Positions 42,011 to 53,442 of a DNA stretch of 64,000 nucleotides are shown piece after piece. The stretch's first letter is position 1. Each line of letters begins with the position of its first letter. The DNA comes from Lepus europaeus (Eukaryota > Chordata > Mammalia > Lagomorpha > Leporidae), in NCBI RefSeq assembly GCF_033115175.1, contig NC_084827.1, positions 176,453,401 to 176,517,400 of the forward strand, given 5' to 3'. Position numbers and translations under genes: made by a program. Under the pieces are notes generated by a model, which had not been told where the DNA came from, searched no databases, and was given only the letters and a program-made list of their open reading frames with translations.

Positions 42011-45000
42011 GTGTGGTCGGTGTCTCGGATCCTGTGTCGTCTCCCTGGGGCTGGTTTCGAGGGAAAGTGGAAGGAAGAGGGGGCACGTGTTTGCCCCCGC
42101 TTTGGGCTTGAAAAGACCCCGAGGCCCCGAGACCCTTCCTAGAGTGAATTTGTAGGGGAGCCAGCGAGGACACCGTAAGCCTAACCTGAACGTTGTTGCC
42201 TAGCGAAATTATTCTTAATCCCGGGATGATGGAGCTAAAGCACGAGTGACATTTAGGAACAAATTGCAGATTAGACCCCACATCCATCATCCAAAGCCGT
42301 GTGATTCCATTTCAGGTCACTGTTTGTTAAGCATCGACTGTTGTATGCAGTTGGGGGACATGGTAGAAGAAGAGCCTGCATTCCACCCCCCCCCCCCCAA
42401 GTGTTAGGAAAGCAATAGCATGGCACTCGTTCGAATGCAGAGTATGCGGTGTAGACAATGGGTGCCACAGTGCGTCAGAGCAGGTGGACAGAGCAGCTTG
42501 TATTGGGGTTTTCAGGTATTCGGTTATGGATTAAATGGGACTGAATTTGTCTCCATGGGCGAAATTTGTCTTTGTAGTGGGGGAAGACTGCGTCTCGCAT
42601 TATTTCTTTTTGTTTAGACTTGAGGGTTTGGGAAGTAGATTCACGTGGCATCTTGAAGTCCTCCTTTAAAGCTCGTAAGGCCGTTTGATGTCAGCTCTGT
42701 GCCTTGCGAGCGCTCAGTACAGATCTTTACAGCATTTTTCCTGTGTGGGACCCAAGATCATACAGGGGACTTTGTCACTTGGCGATGCTTCTCTTTGCTT
42801 CTGTAGTTGTTCTTATGTTTGGATGAAATACAGTGTAAGTAAGATTAGTTCCCGTCTCGTACATGCTGAAGAGTCTTGGAAATGCTGCTCTTTGGTATTT
42901 CCCGAGTGCCAGTTTCTGTCAGGAAATAGCAGAGAGCAACAGTTAGCTGGCAGCTGGGCACTGTTTTGTCTTTGGGATGTGTCTGTGTGTGGTTAAGGCT
43001 ACTGGCCTGCGATGCTTAGTGTCTGCCTGGAGACATAGGAGGGCCGAGCCCCTTGGATACACATCTGAATTGACTCTCTTGTTTCTTAGTTTGATAGGGA
43101 TTTTAGACTCAAGTTTTGGGCATTAGGGGACCCTAAGTTTTGTTACTTTCTTGCAGGTTCAGTGTTGGCGTATTCATTGACTCCACAGCTGTCTGAGTGC
43201 CTAGGTGGTCCTAGGCACTGTGCTTGGCTTTGGAGAGGGGGAGAGTAAGGGAAGGTGTGGTCGTTGACCTCAGCAGATGGTATTCCGGTAAACGCCTGCA
43301 CGTGTAAAGCTGTGGCCCTGATGAGTGTTTAGTTAGGGAGCCACAGGAGTGACACTGGATGCACAAGAAAGGAAGAATGGGCCCGTCAGAGCAAACAGCC
43401 GGGTCTGGAGAGAGGACCTGCGGCTTCCATAGGAGTGGAAGGATGAGGGAGAATCAGGTGGGCGGCTGCAGTGCGGGCCAGGGCTGTACCCCTGAGATCA
43501 GAGAAGCCCCACTGGGCTTTCACGTGGGGACATGGGTTGGATTTTGCGTAGGGATGAACAATTAGATTGTGTTTGAATAGCGTGCTTCGTGTTTCTGCCG
43601 CTCTTAGTACCTGTGTTGTTTTCTAAAATCCCTTATTTCTTCAATGTGCTCCCTGTGTTGTGTTGTAGTTGGAGAACCCTCCGTGTCCTACTAGCAAGAT
43701 TTGTCTTTTTTTTTTTTTTTTTTGGTAGAAAAGGAATTTTGGGGAGCAGGATTGGTCGTTAGTGTAATCGCTAGGGCACTAGGGCACCACTTTCTGTGAC
43801 TCTTCCCTGTCCCCCCTTTGCTTCTAAATTGTGATTGAAAAACCTGAACCATTTAAGTACACGAAAGGGCTTCAGAGAAGTTCGTGCAGAATCCTCATTG
43901 TCTTCTAGTTTCAGTGGTGTTAGGTACATTTACCTTATTGGGTAGTGGTCTCCAGAGTTTTTTCATCTTGGAGAACAAACTCCGTACTCCTTAGCAAGTC
44001 CTCCCCCACCCCTGCAGCTGCGGGCAGCCGCCCTTCTGCTTTGTTGCCACCATTTAGACTGCCCTGTGTCTCACATAGCTGGTGTCACATCAACCTGCGC
44101 ATTGACCCTCACGCTCCTTCCCTGGTGTCTTCCTTCTCTCCTGCAGTTCAGGTCCTACCAGTTCTCAAAGGATGGGGCTCCTCCCCACGTTTTGAACTTG
44201 TCTGCATACGCCCAGAGTGGAAGAGGCCGAGAAGTCATCCTGTCCACCCTCTGTTCTGGAGCGGACCGCCGAGTCCTGTCCAGGTGTCAGTGATTGGCCG
44301 GGCGCAGTTGCGCAGTGAGGGGGCAGTCGGGATGACTTCCCGGGCCTTTTCTGCTTCTGCTTCCTCGTGATTTACAGCTGTATTTGGTTAGACTGCAGAG
44401 GCCGTGGATGCATGGACACTGACTTCCATGTCCCCGGTCCTTCATCCCCAGGAATGCTGTGTGCTCAGGGAATGTTTGTTGATCGCTTGTCCTCAGGACT
44501 TTGATTGCCTGAAAGATTGCTGTACCTGAAATCGGAACGGCGTCTCATTCAACCTTTGACGGTCAGATTTACCTTGGGCCTTCTGCAGTTGAATACTTCG
44601 TTCCCTCTGTGACCGGGCTGAGCCGTCTCCCCTTTCCTGACGCCTTCGGTAGTGCATGCAGTCGTTCATGACCCGTGTTCTTGGCTTCCCGTGAAATTTT
44701 GATGAAAGTCCCATGAAGAGCCTTCAGAATAAAAAGTCCTAATGCATGACACCTCTTAGGTTGATTGATTTATTTTGAGGCAAAGATTTATGCTTTTGAT
44801 TTTTTTTTTTTTTTTTTGCTGCTAAATATTCTGAATAATTTTTACCACAGATTATAGTGCTCCTCTCAGAATGCCTTCAGGACCAGTTGATTTTGGATGT
44901 TGGGCTGGAAATGCTTTTGAGATTGCCCAATATTCTAAGTTCAAAAGAAGTGTGATGAACCATTTTCTTGTGTGTGAAAGATTTGTAAACTTTTTTTGCC

Positions 45001-45050
45001 CCTTTATTCCAGGCTTTGGTTGCTTGTGATGCTGTATGATCCACTTCCTT
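42011..45050. other. Mostly unique sequence, inferred DIS3L2 intron 1
   Basis: About 3 kb of mostly unique sequence with no coding exon recognised. An L2-like stretch (TTCATTGACTCCACAGCTGTC...CCTAGGCACTGTGC) is at about 43165-43260. T-runs at 43709-43725 and 44799-44818 lack adjoining SINE bodies. Confidence 0.5.
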
Positions 45051-45074
45051 TAAAAAACAAACAAACAAACAAAC

Positions 45075-45374
45075 AAAAAACCACTATTTATTTGAAAGAC
45101 AGAGAGCAAGAGCGAGCGAGAGAGAGAGAGAGATAGATTAATAGAAAGAGAGATATATCATTTATCCACTAGTTCACTCTCTAGGTGGCCACATCCAGGT
45201 CTCCCACATGAGTAGCAGGAGTCCAAGCACTGGGGCCGTCCTCTGCTGCTTTCCTGGGCACATTAGCAGGGAGCTGGATCTGAAGTGGAGCAGCTGGGAC
45301 TAGAAGCCATGCTCCGATATGGGATATTGGGATCTCAAGTGTTGATTTAACCTGCTGCATCACAACCCCAGCCC
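45075..45374 (-). repeat. CSINE, diverged, next to (AAAC)n
   Basis: Minus-strand copy with GAGCAAGAGCGAGCGAGAG and decayed head CATCACAACCCCAGCCCC. An AAAC microsatellite (45056-45078) takes the place of the usual T-run. Confidence 0.85.
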
Positions 45375-45824
45375 CATAATCTACCTTCTAGAATCCAGTT
45401 ACTAGAATGTTCTCTTATTTTTAACCTTCAAAATCTTTTTTTCCCCAATAGTAATTTTTTTTATGGGAAGAGAAATACCATTGATCACATTACAAATAAA
45501 GCTATGTGCTTGGAATAGGTAGACAGGTCCCTGAGGTCCAGCCATCTCTTCCACTGTCAGTGATGTTGGGGAAATTTAGGTCTAGCCTTAGGATCCTTAT
45601 TAGAATGAGGCAGGTAGTAGGACTGTGGAAGATGCTCCTTTTTGTCATGTCACCTGAAGTAGAAGGATTTGACAAGGATTTTTCAGCTAGAAAGCATTTT
45701 ATTTAGAATCACAGCAAGAACTTGATGTCCTAGGGTTGCTGTTATGTGCCTAATTATGTTGAAGCTAGAATTGGTCAAGTTTAGTCAGTTGTTAATCCAG
45801 CTACTTTATTTTCCCCAAAAGGAA
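45375..45824. other. Unique sequence, nothing recognised
   Basis: About 450 bases between a SINE and an L1 fragment; no supported feature. Confidence 0.45.
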
Positions 45825-45989
45825 TATCATTTTGTTACTGTAATCACCAAATTGTGATTTCTGTATAGGGTAACTCTTTTACACTGTGGGTGGTAATGTA
45901 AATTAGTGCAGCCACTGTGAAAAACAATATGGATATTTCTTTTTTTCTTTTAAAGATTTGTTTTTTTTTTTCTTCTCTCTCTCCCCCTT

Positions 45990-46318
45990 TTTCTTTTTTT
46001 TGACAGGCAGAGTTAGACAGTGAGAGAGAGAGAGACAGAGAAAAAGGTCTTCCTTCCGTTGGTTCATCCCCCAAATGGCTGCTACGGCCGGCGTGCTGTG
46101 GCGATCTGGAGCCAGGAGCCAGGTGCTTCCTCCTGGTCTCCCATGCGGGTGCAGGGCCCAAGCACTTGGGACATCCTCCACTGCCTTCCTGGGACACAGC
46201 AGAGAGCTGGACTGGAAGAGGAGCAACTGGGACGGAATCCGGCGCCCCAACTGGGACTAGAACCTGGTGTGCTGGCGCCGCAGGCAGAGGATTAGCCTAG
46301 TGAGCTGTTGTGCTGGCC
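45990..46318 (-). repeat. CSINE, intermediate-age copy in the L1
   Basis: Minus-strand copy with GACAGGCAGAGTTAGACAG and head GAGCTGTTGTGCTGGCCC. A stray TTTTAAAGATTTG start just before it suggests it landed in the tail of another SINE, likely the next one. Confidence 0.88.
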
Positions 46319-46327
46319 CTTTCCTCT

Positions 46328-46632
46328 CTACGATTTATTTATGTGTTTGAAAGGTAGAGATAGGGAGAGATAGAGACTCTTCCATCTGCTGATTCACCCT
46401 CGAAATGGCCGCAATAGCTGGGCTGGGCCAGGCCAAAGCCAAAGGTCCAGAGCTTCTTCTGGGTCTCCTGTGTGGGTGCAGGGGCCCAAGCACTTGGGTC
46501 ATCATTTTCTGCTTTCCCAGGCACATTAGCAGAGAGCTGGATTGGACGTGGAGCAGCTGGGTCTTGAACCAGTGCCCATATGGGATGCTGGCGTCGCAGG
46601 AAGCTGGTACCCACTGTGCCACAATGCTAACA
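46328..46632 (-). repeat. CSINE in the L1
   Basis: Minus-strand copy from CGATTTATTTATGTGTTTGA to CACAATGCTAACACC. Confidence 0.88.
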
Positions 46633-46686
46633 CCTATTTGTTTATTTGAAAGGCAGAGTTAGTTACAGAGGTAGACACAGACACAT

Positions 46687-46732
<46 letters not shown>

Positions 46733-46990
46733 GGGGAGAGAGAGATCTTCCATCCGTTGGTCTATTCCCTAAATGGCTACAACAAGCTAGGGGTAGGCCA
46801 GGCCAAAGCCAGGAGCCTGGAATTCTATCTGGGTCTCCTACGTGGGTGCAGAGATCCAAGGACTTGGGCCATCTGCTGCTGCTTTCTCGTGTGTGTTAGC
46901 AGGGAGCTGGATTGGAAGTGGAACAGCCAGGACTCAAACCAGCACTCATATGGGATGCAGGCTTAACTCATTATACCAGAATGCTGGCCC
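46633..46990 (-). repeat. CSINE in the L1
   Basis: Minus-strand copy directly after the previous one, with a CACACACACA plus GA microsatellite and head CAGAATGCTGGCCCC. Confidence 0.9.
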
Positions 46991-47020
46991 CTGGAGTTTT
47001 CTTAAAAAAGCTAGAAGTAG

Positions 47021-47348
47021 AGGCTGGTGTGTGGCATAACAGGTAAAATTGCCACCTGCAATGCTGGCATCCTATATAGGTGTTGTTTCGAGTCCTGGCT
47101 GTTCTGCTTCCGATCCAGCTCCCTGGTAACAGCCTGGGAAAAGCAGTGGAAGATGGCCCAAGTGTTTGGGCCCCAGCAACTCATGAGGGAGACCTGAAAG
47201 AAGCTCCTGGCTTTGGTCTGATGCAACCCTGGCCAGTGTGGCCATCTGGGGAGTGAACCAGCAGATGGACGATTGATCAGTCTCTTTCTCTTTCTCTCTC
47301 TCTGTTACTCTGACTTTCAAATAAAAATAAGTAAATCTAAAAAAACCC
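47021..47348 (+). repeat. CSINE in the L1, with target-site duplication
   Basis: Plus-strand copy bracketed by aaaaaagctagaagtag (47004-47020) and aaaaaggctagaagtag (47349-47365), one mismatch. The duplicated sequence is L1-derived. Confidence 0.92.
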
Positions 47349-47745
47349 AAAAAGGCTAGAAGTAGACTTGCCATATAATCAGCAGTCCCACTACTGGATA
47401 TATTTCCGAAAGATATGAACTCATTGTATCAAAGAATCTGTGCTTTACCTCGTTTACAGCAGCACTGTTCACAACAGCCAAAATATGGAATCAGTCAAGG
47501 GGCCCGTCATCAGATGAGTGGATAAAGAAAATGTGTATACTCTCTCTCTGTCTCTCTCTCTCGGGAATACTATTCAGCTATACAAAAGAATGAAATTCTG
47601 TCATTTGCAGCAAAATGGTTGGGAGCTAGAGATCATCATATTGAATGAAATAAGCCAGTCACAGAAAGACAGATACTGCATGTTCTTCCTATATGTGGGA
47701 TCTAAAATTAAGAAATAAAAAAGAAGAAAAATCTATGTGTATCTG

Positions 47746-48317
47746 TTTTGACAGTATTTTGTTAAACCTTGTTTTAAATATTTGTCAAACAAATTGAAAG
47801 GAGTTATAGACTACTATAGTATTAATGATTTCATGACTACTTTAAAACTTATGAGTGAAGCTGAACATCTTTTCATTTGATTGTTGTTTATAGACCTTGC
47901 CTATTTTCCTGCTGACCTTTGGTCTTTCACTTTTTATTTGTTGAACTCTTTATTCAGTAGAGCCATTAAGCTTTTGCAATAAAAATTAAAATGTTATCTC
48001 GAAAAAATATTAAGTTGAAAAAGAAAATTCTGTACAGGAATTTTGTAAGTGAACATTAATCAATGCATTGAAAATTCACTTTACAAAGCAGGTAAAATGT
48101 AGTATAGAACATATTGTAATAGAATATTGTAAAATTTTCTGGAAAGTGCCCTTTTTAGTGCAAGTATATAAGACACAGTAGTGTCTAGTTCAGCAAAAGT
48201 ATTTATATAAAATCATACGTGATTCATAAAATATATAGTGGTTTAAGTATATGGTTTTAAATGAGTCTGCTGTGGAATTCAGCGTAACTGGTACAAACAC
48301 CCAAGGTGTTTTTATTT
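47746..48317. other. AT-rich sequence with L1 remnant
   Basis: Apart from the L1 fragment at 47830-47995, the AT-rich remainder is not recognised. Confidence 0.45.
47830..47995 (-). mobile_element. Old L1 fragment
   Basis: ATGAGTGAAGCTGAACATCT, TTTTCATTTGATTGTTG and TTGTTGAACTCTTTATTCAG are the complement of L1 3' sequence. This is opposite in orientation to the preceding L1. Confidence 0.65.
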
Positions 48318-48630
48318 TTATTTTTTTAAAGATTAATTTATTTGAGAGGCAGAGTTACAGACAGAGAGAGGGAAGAGAGACAGGTCTTCCATCTGCTGGT
48401 TCACTCCCCAAATGGCTGCAGTGGCTGGAGCTGTGCTGATCCAAAGCCAGGAGCTGGGAGCTTCTTCTGGGTCTCCCACGTGGGTGCAGGGCCCAAGCAC
48501 TTGAACCATCTTCCACTGCTTTCTCCATTAGCACAGAGCTGTATTGGAAGTGGAGCATCCTGGACACAAACTGGCACCCATATAGAGTGCTGGCGCTGCA
48601 GCTAACCTACTGTGCCCCAGTGCTGGCCTC
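48318..48630 (-). repeat. CSINE
   Basis: Minus-strand copy from TTTTTTAAAGATTAATTTAT to GTGCCCCAGTGCTGGCC. Confidence 0.9.
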
Positions 48631-48862
48631 TCCAATGTGGTCTTAACAGGAATAATTTGGCTTCAGGTAGGAATGCCTCCCAGAATTTTATCATCTATTT
48701 CTGCATTATACTAATGATTCTAAGCACTTGATAATAGTTTTAAAATCCTTTGCTCATTCTTTTTCAACTCTTACCACTTTTTTCCAGTCAGCTGTGCAAA
48801 ATCTCTTTCTCCTGGTTGTGCTTTTGCTCCCATTCTCATCTCATTTTTAGCTTACTCTGTGT

Positions 48863-48918
48863 TTTTTTTTTTTTTTAAGATTTATTTATTTATTTGAACG
48901 AGTTACACACAGAAGGAG

Positions 48919-48964
<46 letters not shown>

Positions 48965-49221
48965 CTTCCATCCGCTGGTTCACTCCCCAGTTGGCTGCAA
49001 TGGCCAGAGCTGCGCCGACCCGAAGCCAGGAGCCAGGAGCTTCTTCTGGGTCTCCCACGTGGGTGCAGGGGCCCAAGCATCTGGGCCATCTTCTACTGCT
49101 TTCCCAGGCCATAGCAGAGAGCTAGATTGGAAGTGGAGCAGCTGGGACTGGAACTGGCACCTATAGGGGATGCCGGCACTGCAGGCGGCAGCTTTGCCCA
49201 CCATGCCACAGCACTAGCCCC
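48863..49221 (-). repeat. CSINE
   Basis: Minus-strand copy with a long GA tract and head CCACAGCACTAGCCCC. Imperfect flanking repeats agcttactctgtgttt and agcttgctgtgttt suggest its target site. Confidence 0.92.
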
Positions 49222-49399
49222 AGCTTGCTGTGTTTTACCTGGTTTGTTAGGGATCATCCCATTGGCCTGTTTTGTGTTGTTTCCTTTTGAGCAGAGATTT
49301 GAGTGTCTTCCCATTTCGCCAGCACTTCACTGAGTGGTCAAACAACTTTGACTACAGGAATAGGATGAATGTGGTCAGTAACTCGTTCTGAAGCACATG

Positions 49400-50340
49400 A
49401 GGCAGCTCTGGATGGAACTGGTCCTCTGAGAGCTGCGACAAAGCTGTAGATGAAGCGGTGAGACCCTCAGAATTCCTGACGCAGCAGCACTTCTAGGGAA
49501 GGTGGCCGCACTCCTCCCTCTGACGACCAAGGCTTCAGCACTGGCGTGAGGCTGCCTCGGTTGCTGATCCAGATTCTCCAGTGGCTGTGCTTTTCTTCAA
49601 AGCATGCATCCGATTCATCCATCTTGATTGTCATGTGTTGACAGTCAGCAGCCTTGGTCACCATCCTCCGTGTTCCTGCTCCATTCAGATCCTGTATATG
49701 AGTCACTTTAGGTAGCTTTCAGCTTTCCAAGAACGGCCCTAAATCAGGATGCTGTAGTAAAGCCGGATGTTTTACTGCTCTTTGAAAACTGAGCTGCTCT
49801 CAGTTTGTCTACAAACTCAGTGGATGATGAATCTTCTTTGCCCACTTTGGCCTGGGGCATGCTTACTATATTCTTACCTGGAGTGGGTGCACAGCGTTGC
49901 TGACATGGAAATAGTTGCTTGCTAATTTGCTGTGCAAACCAAGAAAGTCACCAGATCTTTGGGCTGAAAATTCATTCTTCCTGAACATGGAAAGAGAAAT
50001 GTTAGTTGTTACTCTGTATGCCGTGTAGGAATTCATGCCACCCCATCCTTTTCTGGATCGATACCTCAATTTCTCTCAAAGATATCTCCATTTGCTTCTT
50101 CAGTCTTCTCCCTGGAACGGGCATAGTTGTCCGTTCTAGCAGTGAGCACAGTAGAGGTGACCAGCGTGACTGCAGGAGAGGATAGGTCCTCTTTCTGGGC
50201 TGCTCAGAGAAACTTCTGTGGCTTCGGCCGGAGATCTTCTGTGTCATCACCTAGACAGCCTCTGTAGGTTTAGGGCCGTTGGGGTTTGCACGGATGCCTG
50301 CTGCAGGAGGGTCAGCTGGCTCTGGTGTGTTTCTACTCAT
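49400..50340 (-). pseudogene. Candidate decayed gene-derived stretch, parent unknown
   Basis: Read on the minus strand from an ATG at 50340, the sequence begins MSRNTPEPADPPAAG. It then shows protein-like segments in shifting frames: TQKISGRSHRSFSE; QKEDLSSPAVTLVTSTVLTA; RTDNYARSREKTEEANGDIF; MPQAKVGKEDSSSTEFVDKL; and KKSTATGESGSA. In-frame stops (for example near 50252) and at least two frameshifts break it. Composition is unlike SINE, L1 or LTR, and the surrounding kb is otherwise unique. I do not recognise the parent. No poly(A) tail or target-site duplication was found, so processed origin is unproven and the stretch may be non-coding DNA. Confidence 0.3.
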
Positions 50341-50669
50341 AATGTTCTCTTAGTGTGTTGAAGTCTGTAGAATCTGTATGATGTCCCCTTGTTTCTGATT
50401 ACGTACACATTATTATTATTTATAGTGATAAAAATGAAACCTTTATATTTACCCATGTGATTAGTTACTTTTTCTGGTGTTCTTCATTCCTTTGAAGATC
50501 TTGTAATGTTTCTGGAAATACAGACATGGCAATGATGATTACTTCAGCTTTCAAATGTCTAAAAAAGTTTGTATTTTGTTTTTGTTTTTGAAAGGTGTAT
50601 ATACTGTATAAAGAATCCTAGACTGACAGTTTTTCCCTATCATTGTTATATAGATGCTGCTTCATTTTT

Positions 50670-51332
50670 TTTTTTTACGATTTATTTTATTTAGTTGAAA
50701 ATCAGAGTTACAAAGAGAGAGAGAGGGATGGGGCCGGCGCTGTAGCGCACCAGGTTAAAGCCCTGGCCTGAAGCGCCAGCATCCCATATGGGCGCCAGTT
50801 CTAGTCCTAGCTGCTCCTCTTCTGATCCAGCTCTCTGCTGTGGCCTGGGAAAGCAGTAGAAGAAGGCCCAAGTCCTTGGGCACCTGCACCCACGTGGGAG
50901 ACCCGGAGGAAGCTCCTGGCTCCTGGCTTCAGATAGGCGCAGCTCCGGCCATTGCGACCACCTGGGGAGTGAACCAGCAGATGGAAGACCTCTCTCTCTC
51001 TCTCTCTCTGTAACTCTTTCAAATAAATAAAATAAACCTTTAAATTAAAAAAAAAAGAGAGAGAGAGGAAGAGACCTTTCATTCTCTGGTTCACTTCCCA
51101 AGTGGCCACAGTGGTCAGGGGTGGGCCATGCCGAAACCAGGAGGAGCTTCTTCTGGTCTCTCACATGGGTAGCAGGGGTCCAACACCTTGGACCATCTTC
51201 TGCTGCTTCCCCAAGTCATTAGTAGGGAACTGGATCAGAAGTGGAGGAGCTGGGACTTGAACTGGCGCCTATATTGGATGCTGACGTTGCAGGTGGCAGC
51301 TTAACCCCTTGTGCCGTGATGCCAACTCCTAA
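50670..51332 (-). repeat. CSINE (outer), split by a CSINE
   Basis: The outer minus-strand copy begins TACGATTTATTTTATTTAG, breaks within its GA tract at about 50730, resumes at about 51056 (GAGAGAGAGAGGAAG) and ends GTGATGCCAACTCC. Confidence 0.92.
50731..51055 (+). repeat. CSINE (inner)
   Basis: Plus-strand copy close to consensus (GGGCCGGCGCTGTAGCGCAC... AAATAAATAAAATAAACC), inserted in the GA tract of the outer SINE, so its target duplication is hidden in GA repeats. Confidence 0.93.
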
Positions 51333-51436
51333 TCCATCGTCTTCTATGCCACTTGCTTTTGGCAAGAAGCCTGCTAGCATCCTTATCTCTTTCACTGTAC
51401 TTCATGTTTCTCTTTTATCTGGCTGCTTCTAAGATT

Positions 51437-51470
51437 TTTAAAAAAGATTTATTTGAAACTCAGAGTTACA

Positions 51471-51526
<56 letters not shown>

Positions 51527-51787
51527 GAGGTCTTCCATATGCTGGTTCATTCCCCAATTGGCTGTAATGGCATGAGCTGGGCTTATCCGAAGCCAGGAGC
51601 CTGGGGCTTCTTCCTAATCTCCCATGTGGGTGCAGGGGCCAAGGACCTGGGCCATCTTCTACTGCTTTCCCAGGCCATAGCGGAGAGCTGGATTGGAAGT
51701 GGAGCAGCCGGGCCTGGAACTGGTACTCAAATGGGATGCTGGCACTGCAGGCAGTGTCTTTACCCACTACGACACAGTGCCGGCCCC
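51437..51787 (-). repeat. CSINE with (AC)n plus (AG)n tract
   Basis: Minus-strand copy in which the GA tract is preceded by about 18 bases of CA repeats. The head ends GACACAGTGCCGGCCCC. Confidence 0.92.
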
Positions 51788-51799
51788 AAGTTTTTTTTT

Positions 51800-52555
51800 T
51801 TAAACTGATTTTAGGCAAATTGAAATGATGTATCATGGTATAGCTTTTTTTTTTTTTTGATTGGTATCCTTGAATTTCTTATATTTTGATTTTATAGTTT
51901 TCATCAAACTTAGAAAATTTTTGACTATCACTTCTTCCAATATTTTTTCTTGACCCCCTCCTCTCTTTTGTAGATCTCAGTTATACATACAAGTATAACA
52001 GATGGCTTAAAATTGTCCTGTGGGTTACTGATGCGCTCTGTTCATTTTTCTTTTTTCTTTTTTTGTTTCTTTTTAGGTAGTTTCTATTGCTGCATGTTCA
52101 AGTTCACTAGTTTTTTTTTTTCTTCCCGTGTCTCATCTGCTGTTAGTCACATCTGATGTATTTTTCTTCTCAGACATCATAATTTTTATCTCTAAAATAA
52201 TCCAGAAGATTGAATTGGATCTTTTTTCAATTTTCTATGTTTCTTAACATGTTTTTCCTCTAGCTTCTGGAAACTATCTAATACAGTTCTAGTAATTACT
52301 ATTTTGCTGTCCTTTACTATGTTTTCCAAATATTTCTACATTTTCATTCTCTCTGTCTCTCTTTCACACACGCACATATGCACACACATTGACTAAAGAA
52401 CTACTGTAGGTAATTTCCCCATTTTCATTACTTAGTAGAATTTTGAACATGATTAACTCACAGGTTTAGTACTTGATAACATTTTCTTACTGTAGTATTC
52501 TTAGTTCTACCTCATTAATACTTGTGTTGTTTATTTTATAAGAAGTCTTAAATCC
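51800..52555. mobile_element. Ancient L1-derived 3' region (probable)
   Basis: The order CTTGACCCCCTCCTCTCTTTTG, CAGTTATACATACAAGTATA, GTTACTGATGCGCTCTGTTC, TTCAAGTTCACTAG, CATCTGCTGTTAGTCACATC parallels a familiar decayed L1M-type 3' stretch. The orientation relative to the ancestral element is not certain, and no coding potential remains. Confidence 0.5.
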
Positions 52556-52559
52556 TGTG

Positions 52560-52935
52560 TTCATAAAATTCCTTCCAAAGACATCAGCATACCTTATGCC
52601 AATTAATTTTTTGATTGTTTCAGCCATAAACTTACCATACCCAAAGAGTATTGCACTTCCTCGGGCATCCAGAATCCAGCTTCAGCTTAAGGGCCATCGT
52701 GTGGTCTTGTACTGCTGTAATGAAAGAAATGCTCCGATGATAGTGTCGTGCTTCGGAGCCCAGGCCTCATTCTCTGGGACTCTTACTTCTGGCTGGTGAG
52801 TAGGAGCAAGGGGGGCATTGGCCTTGGACTCACAGTTGCCCACCATGTGCAGAACTGGCTCTGACACTGCAGGTGCGCCACTGGACTCACTGTAATCTTT
52901 GTGTCTCAAAGGAATTGAGAGCTGAGGTTTCAATG
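52560..52935. other. Unassigned stretch with an 83-codon minus-strand frame
   Basis: The minus frame 52933-52682 reads MKPQLSIPLRHKDY... to QQYKTTRWPLS and matches no family I know. On the plus strand, 52624-52795 happens to sit between TTTGATTGTTTCAG and GTGAGT, which are exon-like borders. Either reading could be chance. Confidence 0.25.
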
Positions 52936-53118
52936 AATTTCAGTCAGTTAAAAAATAATTAACGGGAAGAAAAATCTTACTGTTAAAATTGCATCATTCT
53001 TCCTGCAGTCCTTTTAATATAACCCTTTTTATTTTTGCGTTCTGGCAAGGATTGTCTTTGCCAGAGCTCCCTGAAGTGATTGGCAGGGTTTGAGTTTGAG
53101 CAGAGTGCAGTGCCCTGT

Positions 53119-53431
53119 TTTTATTTTTTTTCTTTATTTTATTTACTTGAAAGAGTTACAGAGAGAGGTAGAGCCAGAGAGAGAGAGGTCTTCCATTCTG
53201 CTGGTTCATTCCCCAAATGACCGAAATGGCCTGATCATGAAGCCAGGAGCTTCTTCCGGGTCTCCCAAGTAGGTGCAGGGGCCCAAGCATTTGGGCCATC
53301 TTCTGCTGCTTTCCCAGGCCATAGCAGAGAGCTGGACTGGAAGAGGAGCAGCCAGGACTCAAACCGGCGCCCATATGGGATGCCGGCGCTGAAGGCTGGG
53401 TCTTTAATCTGCGGCACCACAGCACCGGCCC
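53119..53431 (-). repeat. CSINE with target-site duplication
   Basis: Minus-strand copy bounded by cagtgccctgt at 53108-53118 and 53432-53442; the TCTTCC segment is slightly shortened (TGGCCTGATCATGAAGCCAG). Confidence 0.93.
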
Positions 53432-53442
53432 CAGTGCCCTGT

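Larger units (their letters stand above)
45825..47745 (+). mobile_element. Old L1 3' fragment broken by several CSINEs
   Basis: Left part (45825-45935): GGTAACTCTTTTACACTGTGG, GTAATGTAAATTAGTGCAGCC. Right part (47353-47745): AGCAGTCCCACTACTGGATA, CACAACAGCCAAAATATGGA, AATACTATTCAGCTATAC, GAATGAAATTCTGTCATTTGC, ATATGTGGGATCTAAAATTA. Both are sense-strand L1 3' sequence and would be contiguous without the SINE cluster. It is non-coding. Confidence 0.85.
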
